Shown here one piece after another: positions 54,147 through 63,790 of a stretch of DNA of 64,000 nucleotides (within the stretch, counting starts at the first letter, position 1; the number at the start of each line of letters is the position of its first letter). The notes below the pieces were generated by a model. It saw only the letters and a list, made by a program, of their open reading frames with translations, was not told where the DNA came from and did no database searches. Source of the DNA: Ditylenchus dipsaci (lineage: Eukaryota > Nematoda > Chromadorea > Rhabditida > Anguinidae); NCBI GenBank assembly GCA_004194705.1, contig SADC01001341.1, forward strand, positions 124,001 to 188,000, read 5' to 3'. A program made the position numbers and the translations under genes.

Positions 54147-54360
54147 TACAGCATGAGAAAAAAATTCTGACTATTTCTCACATGGTATAGGTTGCTAAAC
54201 AAATTGTGCGGGTTGTGTAAAAAAATCTCTACAGTTTATTGATTTTCTGCTTTAAGACCCCACATTCATTTATTTGAGAAATGCTTTTGTCTTGTGTTAA
54301 CTATTCTAGCCAATTAACTTATTGTTGCGAGAGCCTAGCTTGCTTTTATGCTCGATTAAA

Positions 54361-54370
54361 AATAAATAAA
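54361..54370 (+). terminator. Candidate poly(A) signals of the ADAMTS gene
   Basis: Two overlapping AATAAA hexamers lie about 215 nt after the stop codon, followed by T/G-rich sequence (GCCTTCTTGTGCTGTCTG). The 3' UTR between stop and signal is unique, non-repeat sequence. Other AATAAA words occur near 54510. Confidence 0.5.
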
Positions 54371-54519
54371 CTGCCTATGCTCTATTGAGAACTGCCTTCT
54401 TGTGCTGTCTGCCAATTTTCCATCTTTCATTGTGTTTGTGATTCATCCTTTTTTAAAATATCTTTGGCTGCTAGAGATTCTCACCTCGGTATGAATGTAT
54501 GTATTTAAAATAAATAAGT

Positions 54520-55390
54520 GAACAGTAAAAAATTATTGGGCTGGAGACAAGAAATTGGGAACTTTATTGCCAGCAAAAACGTTTATGTTAATTTTTTTTC
54601 TGGTGTTCTCTAAAAACTATCGCCGGCGCCACACCGGCGCTATAAAGTCAACTCAAATCCGATAAATGATAATTTCAAAAAATTAGTGCTGGGTACTGGC
54701 GCCGGTATGTTTCTTGTATCGTATTGAGCAGAAAAAATAGTACGAGACGTGATTTTAGGTCATTTTCGAAAAATAGAGGGGAGGGGCGAGCCAACTAAAT
54801 AAGTACCTAATTTCCTAACTATTGAATTTTTGTTAACATTTTTAACTTGGTTTCTGACAAAAAGGCCTAACTTTTAATTTACGTGTGGTTTTGTTAGAAA
54901 CCCAATAAAAAAATTCATACGTGAATCTAATAATTAGAATTTTTTTGAATCGATGAGGGACCATTTAGAACGCGTATACATTGTCCTTTGACAAAAACTG
55001 AAATTTTGTGTACAGAGTGTGTCGAACAATTGCTCTTATTTAAATTAGCAATAACTTTTACAACTGCGGTTTCTCAAAAATTTATAAATAAAATAAGATG
55101 GTGGACATGGTGGACAATACAAAGTGAATTTCTTTTGACATTATATACCAAATAAATATACAGCTATAGTGAAGTTGATTTTTGAAAACATAATGTCGCG
55201 TTTAACTTAGAAACAAAGGATGACTTTTCAAAATTGGCAAAATTTCTTTTTTTATTTCTTGTTTATCTCAGACCTAAGAGACTAAAGTATCTTGAATTGC
55301 TCTTTTTTTCATTCCAAATATCATGCAAGCACAGCAGCACTGCCAACAAATTGAAGATCACTAAACAGCAAGATATGTATGATTCACAAT
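54520..55390. other. Intergenic stretch between two convergent genes
   Basis: I see no gene. There is a small foldback near 54840-54960 (TTTCTGACAAAAAGGCCTAAC / GTTTTGTTAGAAACCC), and otherwise unique AT-rich sequence. TTTATT near 55245 is an AATAAA on the minus strand and could serve the minus-strand gene that ends at 55393. Confidence 0.5.
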
Positions 55391-55392
55391 GT

Positions 55393-58300
55393 TTAACAAC
55401 AAACAACTTTTTGGACAAGCTTTAGCTTAAAACAACACAAAACTGCAATAGAAAGTATTTTGAAGGCCATAAAACTTGATAAGAAAACTGTATCCGACCC
55501 TAGTAGCGAATACCCCCCCCCAAACAATTTTTTTTTTCAAAACAGGTTTTAACCATTTCTAAGTAATCCTTATGCGCTGAAAACGATAAAAAGGTGATTT
55601 CGGGCATTTTCTGACCTAAAAACTTGATTTTTGGAAAAAAAAAAATTTGACCAAAATTCGACATTTTGCCTTGGGGGACCAAGGTATTATACCTCGTTTT
55701 GTCACTGGAGCTAGGCAAAAAGAGTCTCCATATGCATTTTATGATCAAGAGTCCTGCTCGGAATTATGTCTAAGGTAAGTGAGTGCGCGCATTTCTAACT
55801 CTCAAGCCCCCTGCGCCCCCGAAGGGGGTTACTTGGAGTTGAGATGCGCACACCCACATACCTTAGACACAAATCACTCGAAAGTGACTCTGGATGCATG
55901 AAAAAAAACATGCATACCAGAGTTTCTTTATGCAGTAGGCCCAGCTAACAAAACTATGTTCAAATTTTATCTCTTTAGGACTCTAGTACCATTTTCAGGT
56001 AATTTACCTTGGTCCCCCAAGGCAAAAGGTCGAATTTTGGTCAAAATTTTTTTTCCAAAAATCAACTTTTTAGGTCAGAAAATGCCCGAAAATACCTTTT
56101 TTTTTATTGTTTTCAGCGCATAAGAATTACTTAGAAATGGTTAAAACCTGATTTTGAAAAAAAAAATTGTTGGCGGGCGGTATTCGCTACTAGCGCCCTG
56201 TATCCTTACTCATGAATTACCGGCCAAATTAGAGTATCTCGAGAATTAAATTAGCAAATCAAAACTGATAAAATATTTGGAAAATTCAGGTAAGAAAGGT
56301 TTGGACCCTGAGCGGTAATCAACTTTTGGAGTGCATATTTAATCGACATTAGACTGCAATTGAAAAATTTCTTACATGTGATCGAGCCGAAGAAGAAGGC
56401 AGCGCAGTCAAAAATTATTTCACCAGCATCCAAGTGAATAGCAGAAGCCAGTAAGCCAGAAATTGAACTGCTTATGGTTTTGACAAGCATGGTAAGAGTA
56501 ACAAGTCGGTTGACCAGTTGCATCAAATGGTAATGCCAGGTCTTGTGATCTTTTTTGTTTTTGCAGAACTTCACAGTGTCCCTGGTAGTTTTATGCACAA
56601 TTTTTGCAGTGGAATTTGCAAAAAAGATGATTCTAATCCACAATGCTATGTTTTTAGTCCACAAAACAGCAAAGAAGCTGAAATGCGATTATTGGGTTGT
56701 TCATTATCTATTGCGGCACTATTAAAAATAGGCGCTACTTTAGTATATCCAGCAAACCAACCCCCCCCTTCGGGGGCGCAGGGGTCTTGGTTGGTTAGAG
56801 ATGCGCTTACTCACTTACCTTAGACATGATTCCGAGAAGTACTCTTGATCATAAAATGCATATACAGTCCACTCTCGATACAGTGTAGCTCGCGGGATCG
56901 GAAAAATATACACTATATCGAGGGTACACTGTAAGCCAGTTTGGCTTAGAGCTGACTAGATGAGGTTGAAAAAATATACACTGTATCGAGATCTACACTA
57001 TATCGAGGGTACACTGTATCGAGAGTTGACTGTAGAGTTTATTTTTGAAAAACATGGTAAAGCAGCCAAAAAAAAGTGGCCCCTGTATTATTCCCTTCAC
57101 CTCCCAATACAGCCCATAATCCTTTTTAAACTGCTTTTCTGGTCCTTTTATGGCAAAATTATTGTATAAAATGGGTTTTATACACTCCTAAAAAGTCGAT
57201 TTTTTGGGGGAGGGGGGGGGGGTGGTATATTACAGTAGCTTTTTTAGGGAGAAGGGGTAGGGGTTATATGACAGTAGCGTCAAAATTGCTGTAACTACCT
57301 TTGCAAACAACAAGTTTAGGCTTAAACCCTTAGGCTTGTGCAGTTTAAACGTGAAACGTGCAGTTTAGTGGCTATATCTCAATCATTGAACTTCTTTACG
57401 GATTTTTCAGCTCGCTTTCTAACAAAACAAAGACTAGACTTTAATTTTAAATATATAGTTTTGTTAGACACCAAGTTGAAAAATCCGTACAGAAGTTTAA
57501 TGATTATGAATTTTTTCGAATTCGTGGGCATCACCTGTATTAGCGTGAGATTGCCCCGTTAAATATCTGAGTCTTGAGATATGCCTTTTTGGACAAAAAC
57601 CAATTTGTTGAAATAATGATGCGAAATTTAAAATTTTTTAAAAATCTTGGATTTTAGTCATTTTTTCAAGAAATTTGTTCCAAATTCCAACAAGATCATA
57701 TCTCAAGATTCAGATTTTCAAAAGTCATTCTGTGACAATGATTTTGTATCTCTTAAGCTATGCTACAGCACAGTGCGTTGATATTGTTGGATCGCTAAGC
57801 TCTAAATTAAAATTTTGACCCCTTAAAGTGATCATAATTCTTTTATGTTCCCCTCAACTGCCCATTTTTGCGCCTGAGTTCTTTTAAGCACTTATACCCT
57901 TTTTGAATCATTAATTAGTGAATATTAGCTCATTAGAAAGGCTTAAAAAAGGCTACCGGATCATGTATGATTTATAAAAAATGATAAGAACATGTTTTCA
58001 TGAAAACATTTTTGAAAGTGCCGCAATCTCTATATAGTATTTGGTCGGGTGGGTGGTGGTTTCACACTTTTTATGAATTATGGAAAATTGGGTCATAGAA
58101 AGCTCAAAAACTTTTGTTGCACATGCTTTTAGATTTGCCTTGATGTTAGCTTTCGTTAAAAAAAAAAGAGCGCTGAGAAATGTGCATTTTTAAGAGGGGC
58201 GTTGACAAAAGTATGCAGGCTGTTTTTGAGAAAAATCTCATAGTTTTCAAAAATTTTGTTCTCAAATTAAAATTTTGAATGAATTCAAAACTACATTTGT

Positions 58301-61300
58301 AGGCGAAGATAGGCAGTGGTAGGCGAGGATAAGCGAGGGTAGGCGAGGATATGCGAGCATAGGCAAGGGTGGGCGAGGGTAGGCGAGGGTAAGTGAGGAT
58401 AGGCGAGGGTAGTCAAGGATAGGCGAGGATAGACGACTATAGGCGAGGATAGGCGAGATAGAGTAGGTGGGTTAAGAAGTAGGGTGGATTATCTACACTA
58501 AGCATTAACACACTCGAAAGATTAATCTTGCCGAACTACCAATGTAGATGAACCACTAATATTCCCGAACCACAGGCAAAGTGCCCGAATAAATAATGTT
58601 CCCGAACGACATAGGCGCCGATAGGCGCCTGCAGACCCTAGTTATTACCATAACTGGTACTGAAAAATCCGATATTTAAAAATTTTGACGCTAGTGTCAA
58701 AATACAATTGACGCTAGTGTCATATAACACATTTAAAGACCAGCTTGTCAACAAAATATGGCTGTGAAACATTCTATAAATAGGCACATACCGTATTTGC
58801 TCTATTAATTCACTTCCCTAAAAGTCGGAAAATGTAACAAAAATTTAGCTATGCCATGAAAACTGACTGCGAGTGCCAAAGCCAAGCGAAAGAAGCGAGC
58901 CTCCGTGAAATCGAAAACGCCAAACCCCCCCCCCCCCTGACTGAAGGGCTCTTCCGAATCGGCTGGGACGCTACAAAAATGATCGAGGAAACGGGTCTGC
59001 CTCATGATTCAGGCAACCGGTATATCAAGGATTTTGAAGAGCAAGGAACCTACCGAAAGTATGGGAGCAGCGCAGCGGCTGAGAAGTTCGAAGTCTATGT
59101 TCAGGTTGTTAAGGACTGGATGAAGGGTTCAACGTTCTTGAGCACATTTTCCGACTTTTGGGGAGAAGAATTAATAGAGAAAATACGGTAGATACAATTT
59201 ATTAAATTTTTCAATTTTAAAAAGCTAGCTAAAAATTGGCGGTACTACATAGGTACCATATTTAGGCATCTTTTCAGTAAGTTGATCTGTTTAATTGTAC
59301 TTACTCGAGACTACCACTTCTACCAACATGCAGGATCGAAACAAAACATGCTTATTCAATCCATCATAGCTTTTCAATTCATCTTTTATATGTATGTTAG
59401 AGTTGCTGCAACATCTCATAATGCTGACAAAAGGCCACCGCAAAAAACTAATGCCTGTAAGACTTGAAAAAATTAAAGCATTATATATTTTTAAATATGT
59501 TTTTCATTCAAAATAGTCTTTAAAATAATACAGGTTTTCATAGCGTGCAGTATGATAATAAAGATTTTTGATAGCCAAAATTTTGTGGTACTAATTTGGT
59601 TTAGCCCCACACCCCCTTTTTGCTTTCGTGTCTCAATTTGCACAATTTTTTTAAACAACGTATATTTTTTATCGTTTTCCATTTTTAGTTGTGTTTTAGT
59701 CATGTTCTTGCTTTTTTGTGTGCTCCAAGATTTTTTTCATCCTTCCGTCTCATTTACTTTATTCATGTTTTTTTTGTTGCAGGGATGGAAGAACTCCGTG
59801 ATTTCAATTTGGCCAAGCTCTATGACAAATTCCTTCACTTCACCGTCAATCACTTAGTCAATTTCGTGGATCCGGAGACTGGTGCACACACTCAGACGAT
59901 CGAATCAACATGGCAGAAATTCAAGAGAAGGCACAAGCAAGAATATGGCACACATCGTTCTGTTTTTAAAAAGCTATGTCTCTGATTTTGTATGGCGCCG
60001 AAAGTTCGGTGGAAATGATATTATGTTCTTTTTATGATCACAAATTGTTGACTTGTATCTATGTGAATAAATGAAAGATGTTTGTCGCATCAAAGAAAAA
60101 TAAAAATTCAAAATGGGAGTGTGGGGCTAAACCGAATTAGTACCAATTTTGTTTCCTTTCTAAAATAAATGCATAAGTAAAATTTGACACGTACCGTACT
60201 TTCTCTCATAGAAGTCCCGGGTCTTACATTTTTCAAAAATTCGAAAATTTTTGAGTCAATCTTTGAATTTTAGGTGAAAAGTCGGAATCTAAAAAAGGGC
60301 TCGGCAGAGCTCTCAGAGGTTAAGACAATAAAATGAACGGCTTTGCAAAATATTGACTCTGCTTCCAAATACAGATTTTTCAAACGGCATGCTCGCCGCC
60401 GATGGGAATATTTTAAACGCTATTTTTGAAAAATTAAAAAATGCGACACTAGCCCCAACCGCCACCCACCACCATGGGCGTAGCCAGGGGGTGGGGAGCT
60501 GAGGGGGCTATAGCCCCCCCCCCGTCAGATTTTTCTGGCTACGCCTCTGCCCACCACCCCGACTAAACAAATGCCCAGTATTCTATTAAAGGAGAGTCTT
60601 CTTTGAAGGAATACGAATTCTAAATTCAAACTACTGAGCTTATAAACTAAAATTTGGTACAATTTTTTAGTTCTTTCTGAATGGGCACAAAAACGTGGTG
60701 TTTTTTTAATAATAAAACAGGTTATTAGTGCTGTATAGTTCTTCTTCTGGCGGTACGAATCCGGCCTAGCTCGAAGCCGGAGCACTATGTACAGCACTGC
60801 GAAATAATGATTCAAGATATCTTTAAAAAACCAGACGTTTGCGCGTTTCAAGTAAGTTTGTTTTTAATTTGAAAAAAAAAAAAAACTAACAGAGGAAAAA
60901 TGCCATGCTAAATAGTGAGGTGTGTTTCTGAATCTTCTGCCTGGCCATATATATCTCAGTATCGTTGGCGGAGTAATTGTAGATTTGGCGACTAGCAACC
61001 AACTCCAAGCATTCATCACAGCAGGTCCAAGCAAACAACAACAAGAGACACAGAATTAGAAAAGCGTCCAGTATCGTGTACAATTTACCAATTTTCTTTT
61101 CATCTATCTGCTTTCTTCCTTCTTGATAAAATTTAAATGTGATGAAGCTCCATGAAAATTTCTTCAAAAGATCTACTGGTGCGAGAATCACAGTCCACAA
61201 CTCTTTAAACTCCAAATGTGACGAACTCATTTTGACAACCAAATTTTTGGCTGTGTTGCCTAAATTTATAAAAATGTTAAGTTTTTTTTAAATTTTAACA

Positions 61301-62153
61301 CTGTTATAGCTCACTTTGTTTAGAATTCAAGTTTTTTTAATTAAAATCGTTCGCTCTGCAAAACATTTTTTGACGCTACTCGTTTTTATCACGTCAACCG
61401 CCTCTCCTCCAACACCCCCCCCCCCCCCCCAAAAAAAAGCTACTGTAATGTACACCGACCCCTCCCCCCCCCCCCCATAATTTTCAGGTACCCCAAAAAC
61501 CATACTTTTTTTCGAAAAACGCTGAAATTAGTGCGGGTTGTGCTATAGCCGAATGCCTAGGCCCCGAAGCCTAGGCGTAAGGGCTGAAACTAATTCCTAA
61601 GCTTAAAATGATTAGGGGAAGAGTGGGGGAAGGGGGGGGGGGTTGGGTGTTTGTTAAAACCGAGGAGGTGTTTTTTTATCGTCTCAGCCCATTCTAACAA
61701 TTTTTTAATGTATAATGTCAGAAACACGATTTACGCTTGGTCTTCCTGTTGTTTTGGTCCTGGTCCTGGGATGGCCTCTGGATGAGCAAGTCCAAACCAC
61801 AGGGGGACCAAGCAAAAATCGTATTTTTGACATTTTACACTAAAAAATTGTTAGAACGAGCTGAGACGATCTGCGTCTACAGAATTTTGAAAAACGGCTT
61901 AGAAAAAAGTTATGGTCTTCCAAAGTGTATCACATTTCTTGAAACACCCTGTAAAAACGGCAGTTTTAGCTTTTATTTTTTTTATAAGAAACCCAAAAAG
62001 TTTGACATATCTTAATGCAAGTTTTTTTTCAATCCACTGTACCTGTTCCAAAGTTTGCGAAAACTCACAAGTGATATAAGCTTGTATTAAAACCACTCCA
62101 AACAAGACGAATACATAAGTAGTTGTTTCTATTTTTTCATGAGTTGAAGTCAT
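55393..62153 (-). CDS. Six-exon multi-pass membrane protein, 298 aa, family not recognised
   Basis: Minus-strand exons are 62153-62069, 61250-60891, 60796-60719, 59454-59305, 56549-56376 and 55442-55393 (stop TAA). All five junctions agree in phase with canonical GT/AG (donors GTGAGT, GTTAGT, GTTTTA, GTAAGT, GTAAGA). The product starts MTSTHEKIETTTYVFVLFG. It has hydrophobic segments VFVLFGVVLIQAYIT, ILDAFLILCLLLLFAW, SLFSMAFFLLYIVL, ALITCISFLRWPFV, a VLTLTMLVK-like region, SISGLLASAI, and IIFDCAAFFFGSITFLCC: about six or seven membrane spans. There is an NYSANDT glycosylation site after the second span. Length and layout resemble a gustatory-type or nematode chemoreceptor, but I see no defining motif. 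Two transposons with coding remnants lie in its introns. The exon chain is inferred; the last exon is the least certain. Confidence 0.6.
55494..56207. mobile_element. C-run-ended foldback, 0.7-kb type
   Basis: Ends GACCCTAGTAGCGAATACCCC and GGCGGTATTCGCTACTAGCGCC are inverted. Core GTAAGTGAGTGCGCGCATTTC ... GAGATGCGCACACCCACATACC. It lies in the last intron of the minus-strand gene. Confidence 0.85.
56725..57290. mobile_element. C-run element interrupted by a short pogo-like MITE
   Basis: The left end GGCGCTACTTTAGTATATCC (56731) and right end GGTTATATGACAGTAGCGTC (about 57262-57281) are inverted. The core GAGATGCGCTTACTCACTTACC sits at 56800. Inside, 56862-57034 is a TACAGTCCACTCTCGATACAG ... 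GTATCGAGAGTTGACTGTA MITE. Confidence 0.65.
57300..58290. other. Intron stretch, no gene seen
   Basis: Contains a small foldback (57370-57515: ATTGAACTTCTTTACGGATT against AATCCGTACAGAAGTTTAAT) and mirrored ATCTCAAGATT words (57570-57710). Otherwise unremarkable AT-rich sequence. Confidence 0.45.
58300..58460 (+). repeat. Tandem AGGCGAGGGT decamers
   Basis: About 15 imperfect 10-bp units (AGGCGAGGAT / AGGCGAGGGT, with variants AAGCGAGGGT, ATGCGAGCAT) run head to tail with strong purine asymmetry. Confidence 0.9.
58795..59193 (+). mobile_element. CCGTATT-family DNA transposon with coding interior
   Basis: Inverted ends CCGTATTTGCTCTATTAATTC and GAATTAATAGAGAAAATACGG (58795; 59191) are bounded by TA. 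Other family copies in the window are noncoding and palindromic inside; this one carries an open frame from end to end. Tc1/mariner-like by its TA borders. Confidence 0.8.
58856..59191 (+). CDS. Helix-turn-helix-like ORF inside CCGTATT transposon
   Basis: The 111-codon ORF begins MKTDCECQSQAKEASLRE and ends at the right inverted repeat. The segment DATKMIEETGLPHDSGNRY (about residues 38-56) followed by IKDFEEQGTYRKYG has the hydrophobic pattern of a helix-turn-helix (x-A-x-x-I-x-x-x-TG-x-x-x-x-x-x-R-x-I), as in N-terminal DNA-binding parts of Tc1/mariner-type transposases. A C-run interrupts the first part (PPPP). No DDE catalytic part fits into the element, so it is an internally deleted, non-autonomous copy. 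Family naming is inference. Confidence 0.5.
   Translation: MKTDCECQSQAKEASLREIENAKPPPPLTEGLFRIGWDATKMIEETGLPHDSGNRYIKDFEEQGTYRKYGSSAAAEKFEVYVQVVKDWMKGSTFLSTFSDFWGEELIEKIR
59587..60144 (+). mobile_element. Merlin-like (IS1595/ISXO2-type) transposon, internally deleted
   Basis: Inverted ends GGTACTAATTTGGTTTAGCC and GGCTAAACCGAATTAGTACC are nearly perfect over about 25 bp. The direct repeat AATTTTGT occurs just outside each end (59579-59586 and 60145-60152), an 8-bp target duplication as known for Merlin elements. The interior keeps an intron end, the last transposase exon and a 3' UTR; the front of the transposase is gone. The element sits in the third intron of the minus-strand membrane-protein gene. 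Confidence 0.88.
59783..60053 (+). pseudogene. C-terminal part of ISXO2-like (Merlin) transposase
   Basis: After an acceptor TTGTTGCAG (59782) the frame reads MEELRDFNLAKLYDKFLHF and then the family signature VNHLVNFVDPETGAHTQTIE, STWQKFKRRHKQEYGTH. The NHS-like, DP-TGAHT and IE-x-x-W positions match the ISXO2/IS1595 DDE domain, whose last acidic residue is the E of TIE. The closing motif SDFVWRRKFGGND lies in another frame after an indel near 59960 (T5A5 run), ending at TGA 60051-60053. The N-terminal zinc ribbon and the first two catalytic acids are absent, so it cannot be active by itself. Confidence 0.85.
60190..60345 (+). repeat. Left end of a CCGTA-family element
   Basis: TACCGTACTTTCTCTCATAGAAG begins at 60193 and family interior follows; no matching right end was found. 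Just downstream (60475-60545) a small palindrome GGCGTAGCCAGGGGG / CCCCCCGTCAGATTTTTCTGGCTACGCC borders exon 3 of the minus-strand gene's intron. Confidence 0.5.
61372..61660. mobile_element. C-run-rich MITE, diverged
   Basis: GACGCTACTCG...CCAACACCCCC at the left, a second GCTACTGTAATGTACACCGACC with C-run at 61439, the phrase CAGGTACCCCAAAAACCATAC shared with 16025-16303, and a G-run ending GGTTGGGTGTTTG. In the first intron of the minus-strand gene. Confidence 0.6.
61680..61960. repeat. Foldback with GTCCCCCTGTGG/CTTGGTC ends and CACCCTGTA tip
   Basis: ATCGTCTCAGCCCATTCTAACA (61679) is mirrored by TGTTAGAACGAGCTGAGACGAT (61850-61871); inside CACGATTTACGCTTGGTC against CAAGCAAAAATCGTATTTTTG. 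The right tip CTTGAAACACCCTGTA matches the tip of 49976-50738. Confidence 0.65.
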
Positions 62154-62469
62154 ATCGATTAGAATACGTCGCAATCAATGATGAATTGAATAGAAGCGAC
62201 TATATTGTTAAATATATTCAACAAAAAGCTGGAAATGATTAACAGAGAACACAGAAAAGACTTAAATATGGTTGCCCTTGATGAAAGAAAGGGGGCTAAA
62301 ATTGAATCAGACATGTGAATCACACCAGTTAAGCCTTTAAAAAATGATTTTTTTTAAATAGAAGATGATATTCGATTCCAAGCACGTGAAAAAAACAATG
62401 AAAACTAGAAAATAGATGGCGCTACTTGGATATACAATGCCCTCATCCTCCCGAAAACAGTAACTTTGA

Positions 62470-62988
62470 TATACAGTTGAGTCCCGTATCAGTGCACACC
62501 TCAAAAGTTCGTTCCCGCCTAGGGTCCGACATTTTTTACTTACATTTTTGAAGTATTTTCAAAATTCTGATTTGTCAGTTTGGCCCGAAGTATCGCAGGG
62601 ATTCCGATTTCGCCAGTCTTTTTTTGATGAAACCGGCAGTTTTTATATTTAGACCCCTTTTAGTGTACACCTTTTTAGAATTTGGATGTACACTAAAGAG
62701 GGATTTGCGGTTCTAAATATAAAAACTGTTGTGTTTATCAAAAACGACTGGCGAAATCAGAATCCCTGCGATAATCCCTGCGATAAATATATTCAACAAA
62801 AAGCTAGAAATGATTAACAGAGAACACAGAAAAGACTTGAATATAGTCCCCCGATACCGACTCCCGAAATTTTTCGCACCCGGTGCCGTTACACCTGCTT
62901 CCAATATAACGAAACTGTCGTTATAACGAACATTTTGTCTGGCCACGCGGACGTCGTTATAACGAGAATCGACTGTATATTAATTTTT
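62470..62988. mobile_element. Pogo-like MITE with internal fragment
   Basis: Left TACAGTTGAGTCCCGTATCAG with AAAGTTCGTTCCCGCCTAGGG; right GTTATAACGAGAATCGACTGTA. Mirrored arms (CGCCAGTCTTTTTTTGATG, TTATCAAAAACGACTGGCG). AAATATATTCAACAAAAAGCT...CTTAAATATG occurs at 62210-62270 and again at 62785-62845, so part was duplicated. Confidence 0.7.
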
Positions 62989-63015
62989 TTTTGTTATGTC
63001 AGCATATTTCACTTA

Positions 63016-63790
63016 TATCGTATTTCTTCTGATAGAGCAGCATGTCGCTCTATTTTCAAAATTGAAAAATTGTCGGAGCATTTTGCCTATACCCCCACCA
63101 CTCAATTAACCTTGACCCCACCAGTGAATCAGCTTGGGGGACCAAGGCAACTTTTTTTTCAATTTCAAATCTCAGAGTAAGTCTTGAAAACAGTATATTT
63201 GACCTTTTAAATTATTATGATGCAAAAAATATCGGTATTGAAAATGAAAAAAATTGCCTTGTCGGAGCACATAAGCAAAGTGCGAAATGTTGGAGCACTT
63301 TGCTTATGTGCTCCGACAAGGCAATTTTTTTCATTTTTCAATACCGATAATTTTTCCATGATAATAATTTAAAGGTCAAATATACTGTTTTCAAGACTCA
63401 CTTTGAGATTCGAAACTGAAAAAATAAAAATAAAAAAAATTTGCATTGGTGCCCCAAGCTGATTCACTGGTGGGGTCAAGCACAGTTTGCGTGAGGACAA
63501 ATTTTCGGGCGTGAGGATGAGTAAGGATGAGGACGACGTGAGCTCATGAAATATGAGGTTGCGTGAGAATTTCAAAACAGCTCTCCTCACGTGAGGTTAG
63601 CTCACGTGAGAATCGGTCCTCATGAGGATGAGCTCACGATGTTGTGAGTTCATGCAAACCGTGGGTCAAGGTTAATTGAGAGGTGGGGGTATAGGTAAAT
63701 TTAGCCAAATCGTCAATCAAAAATGGCATTAACTTTGAAATCCTAATCAAAAAATGAGGGGTGCAGCTCTATTAGAAGAAATACGGTAAT
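63016..63790. mobile_element. CCGTATT-type ends enclosing a foldback and a CTCACGTGAG cluster
   Basis: Ends TATCGTATTTCTTCTGATAGAG and CTCTATTAGAAGAAATACGGTA are inverted. Within, a foldback (CAATTAACCTTGACCCCACC ... GGTCAAGGTTAATTGAGAGGTGGG, centred at 63290). Its right arm is split at about 63480-63665 by an insertion of iterated GTGAGGATGAG/CTCACGTGAG words, flanked on both sides by GGGTCAAG. Confidence 0.75.

Noticed and set aside
60525..60851. 108-codon minus-strand ORF as one exon
   Set aside because: Only 60796-60719 fits the splice phases of neighbouring exons; the rest reads into intron and a palindrome.
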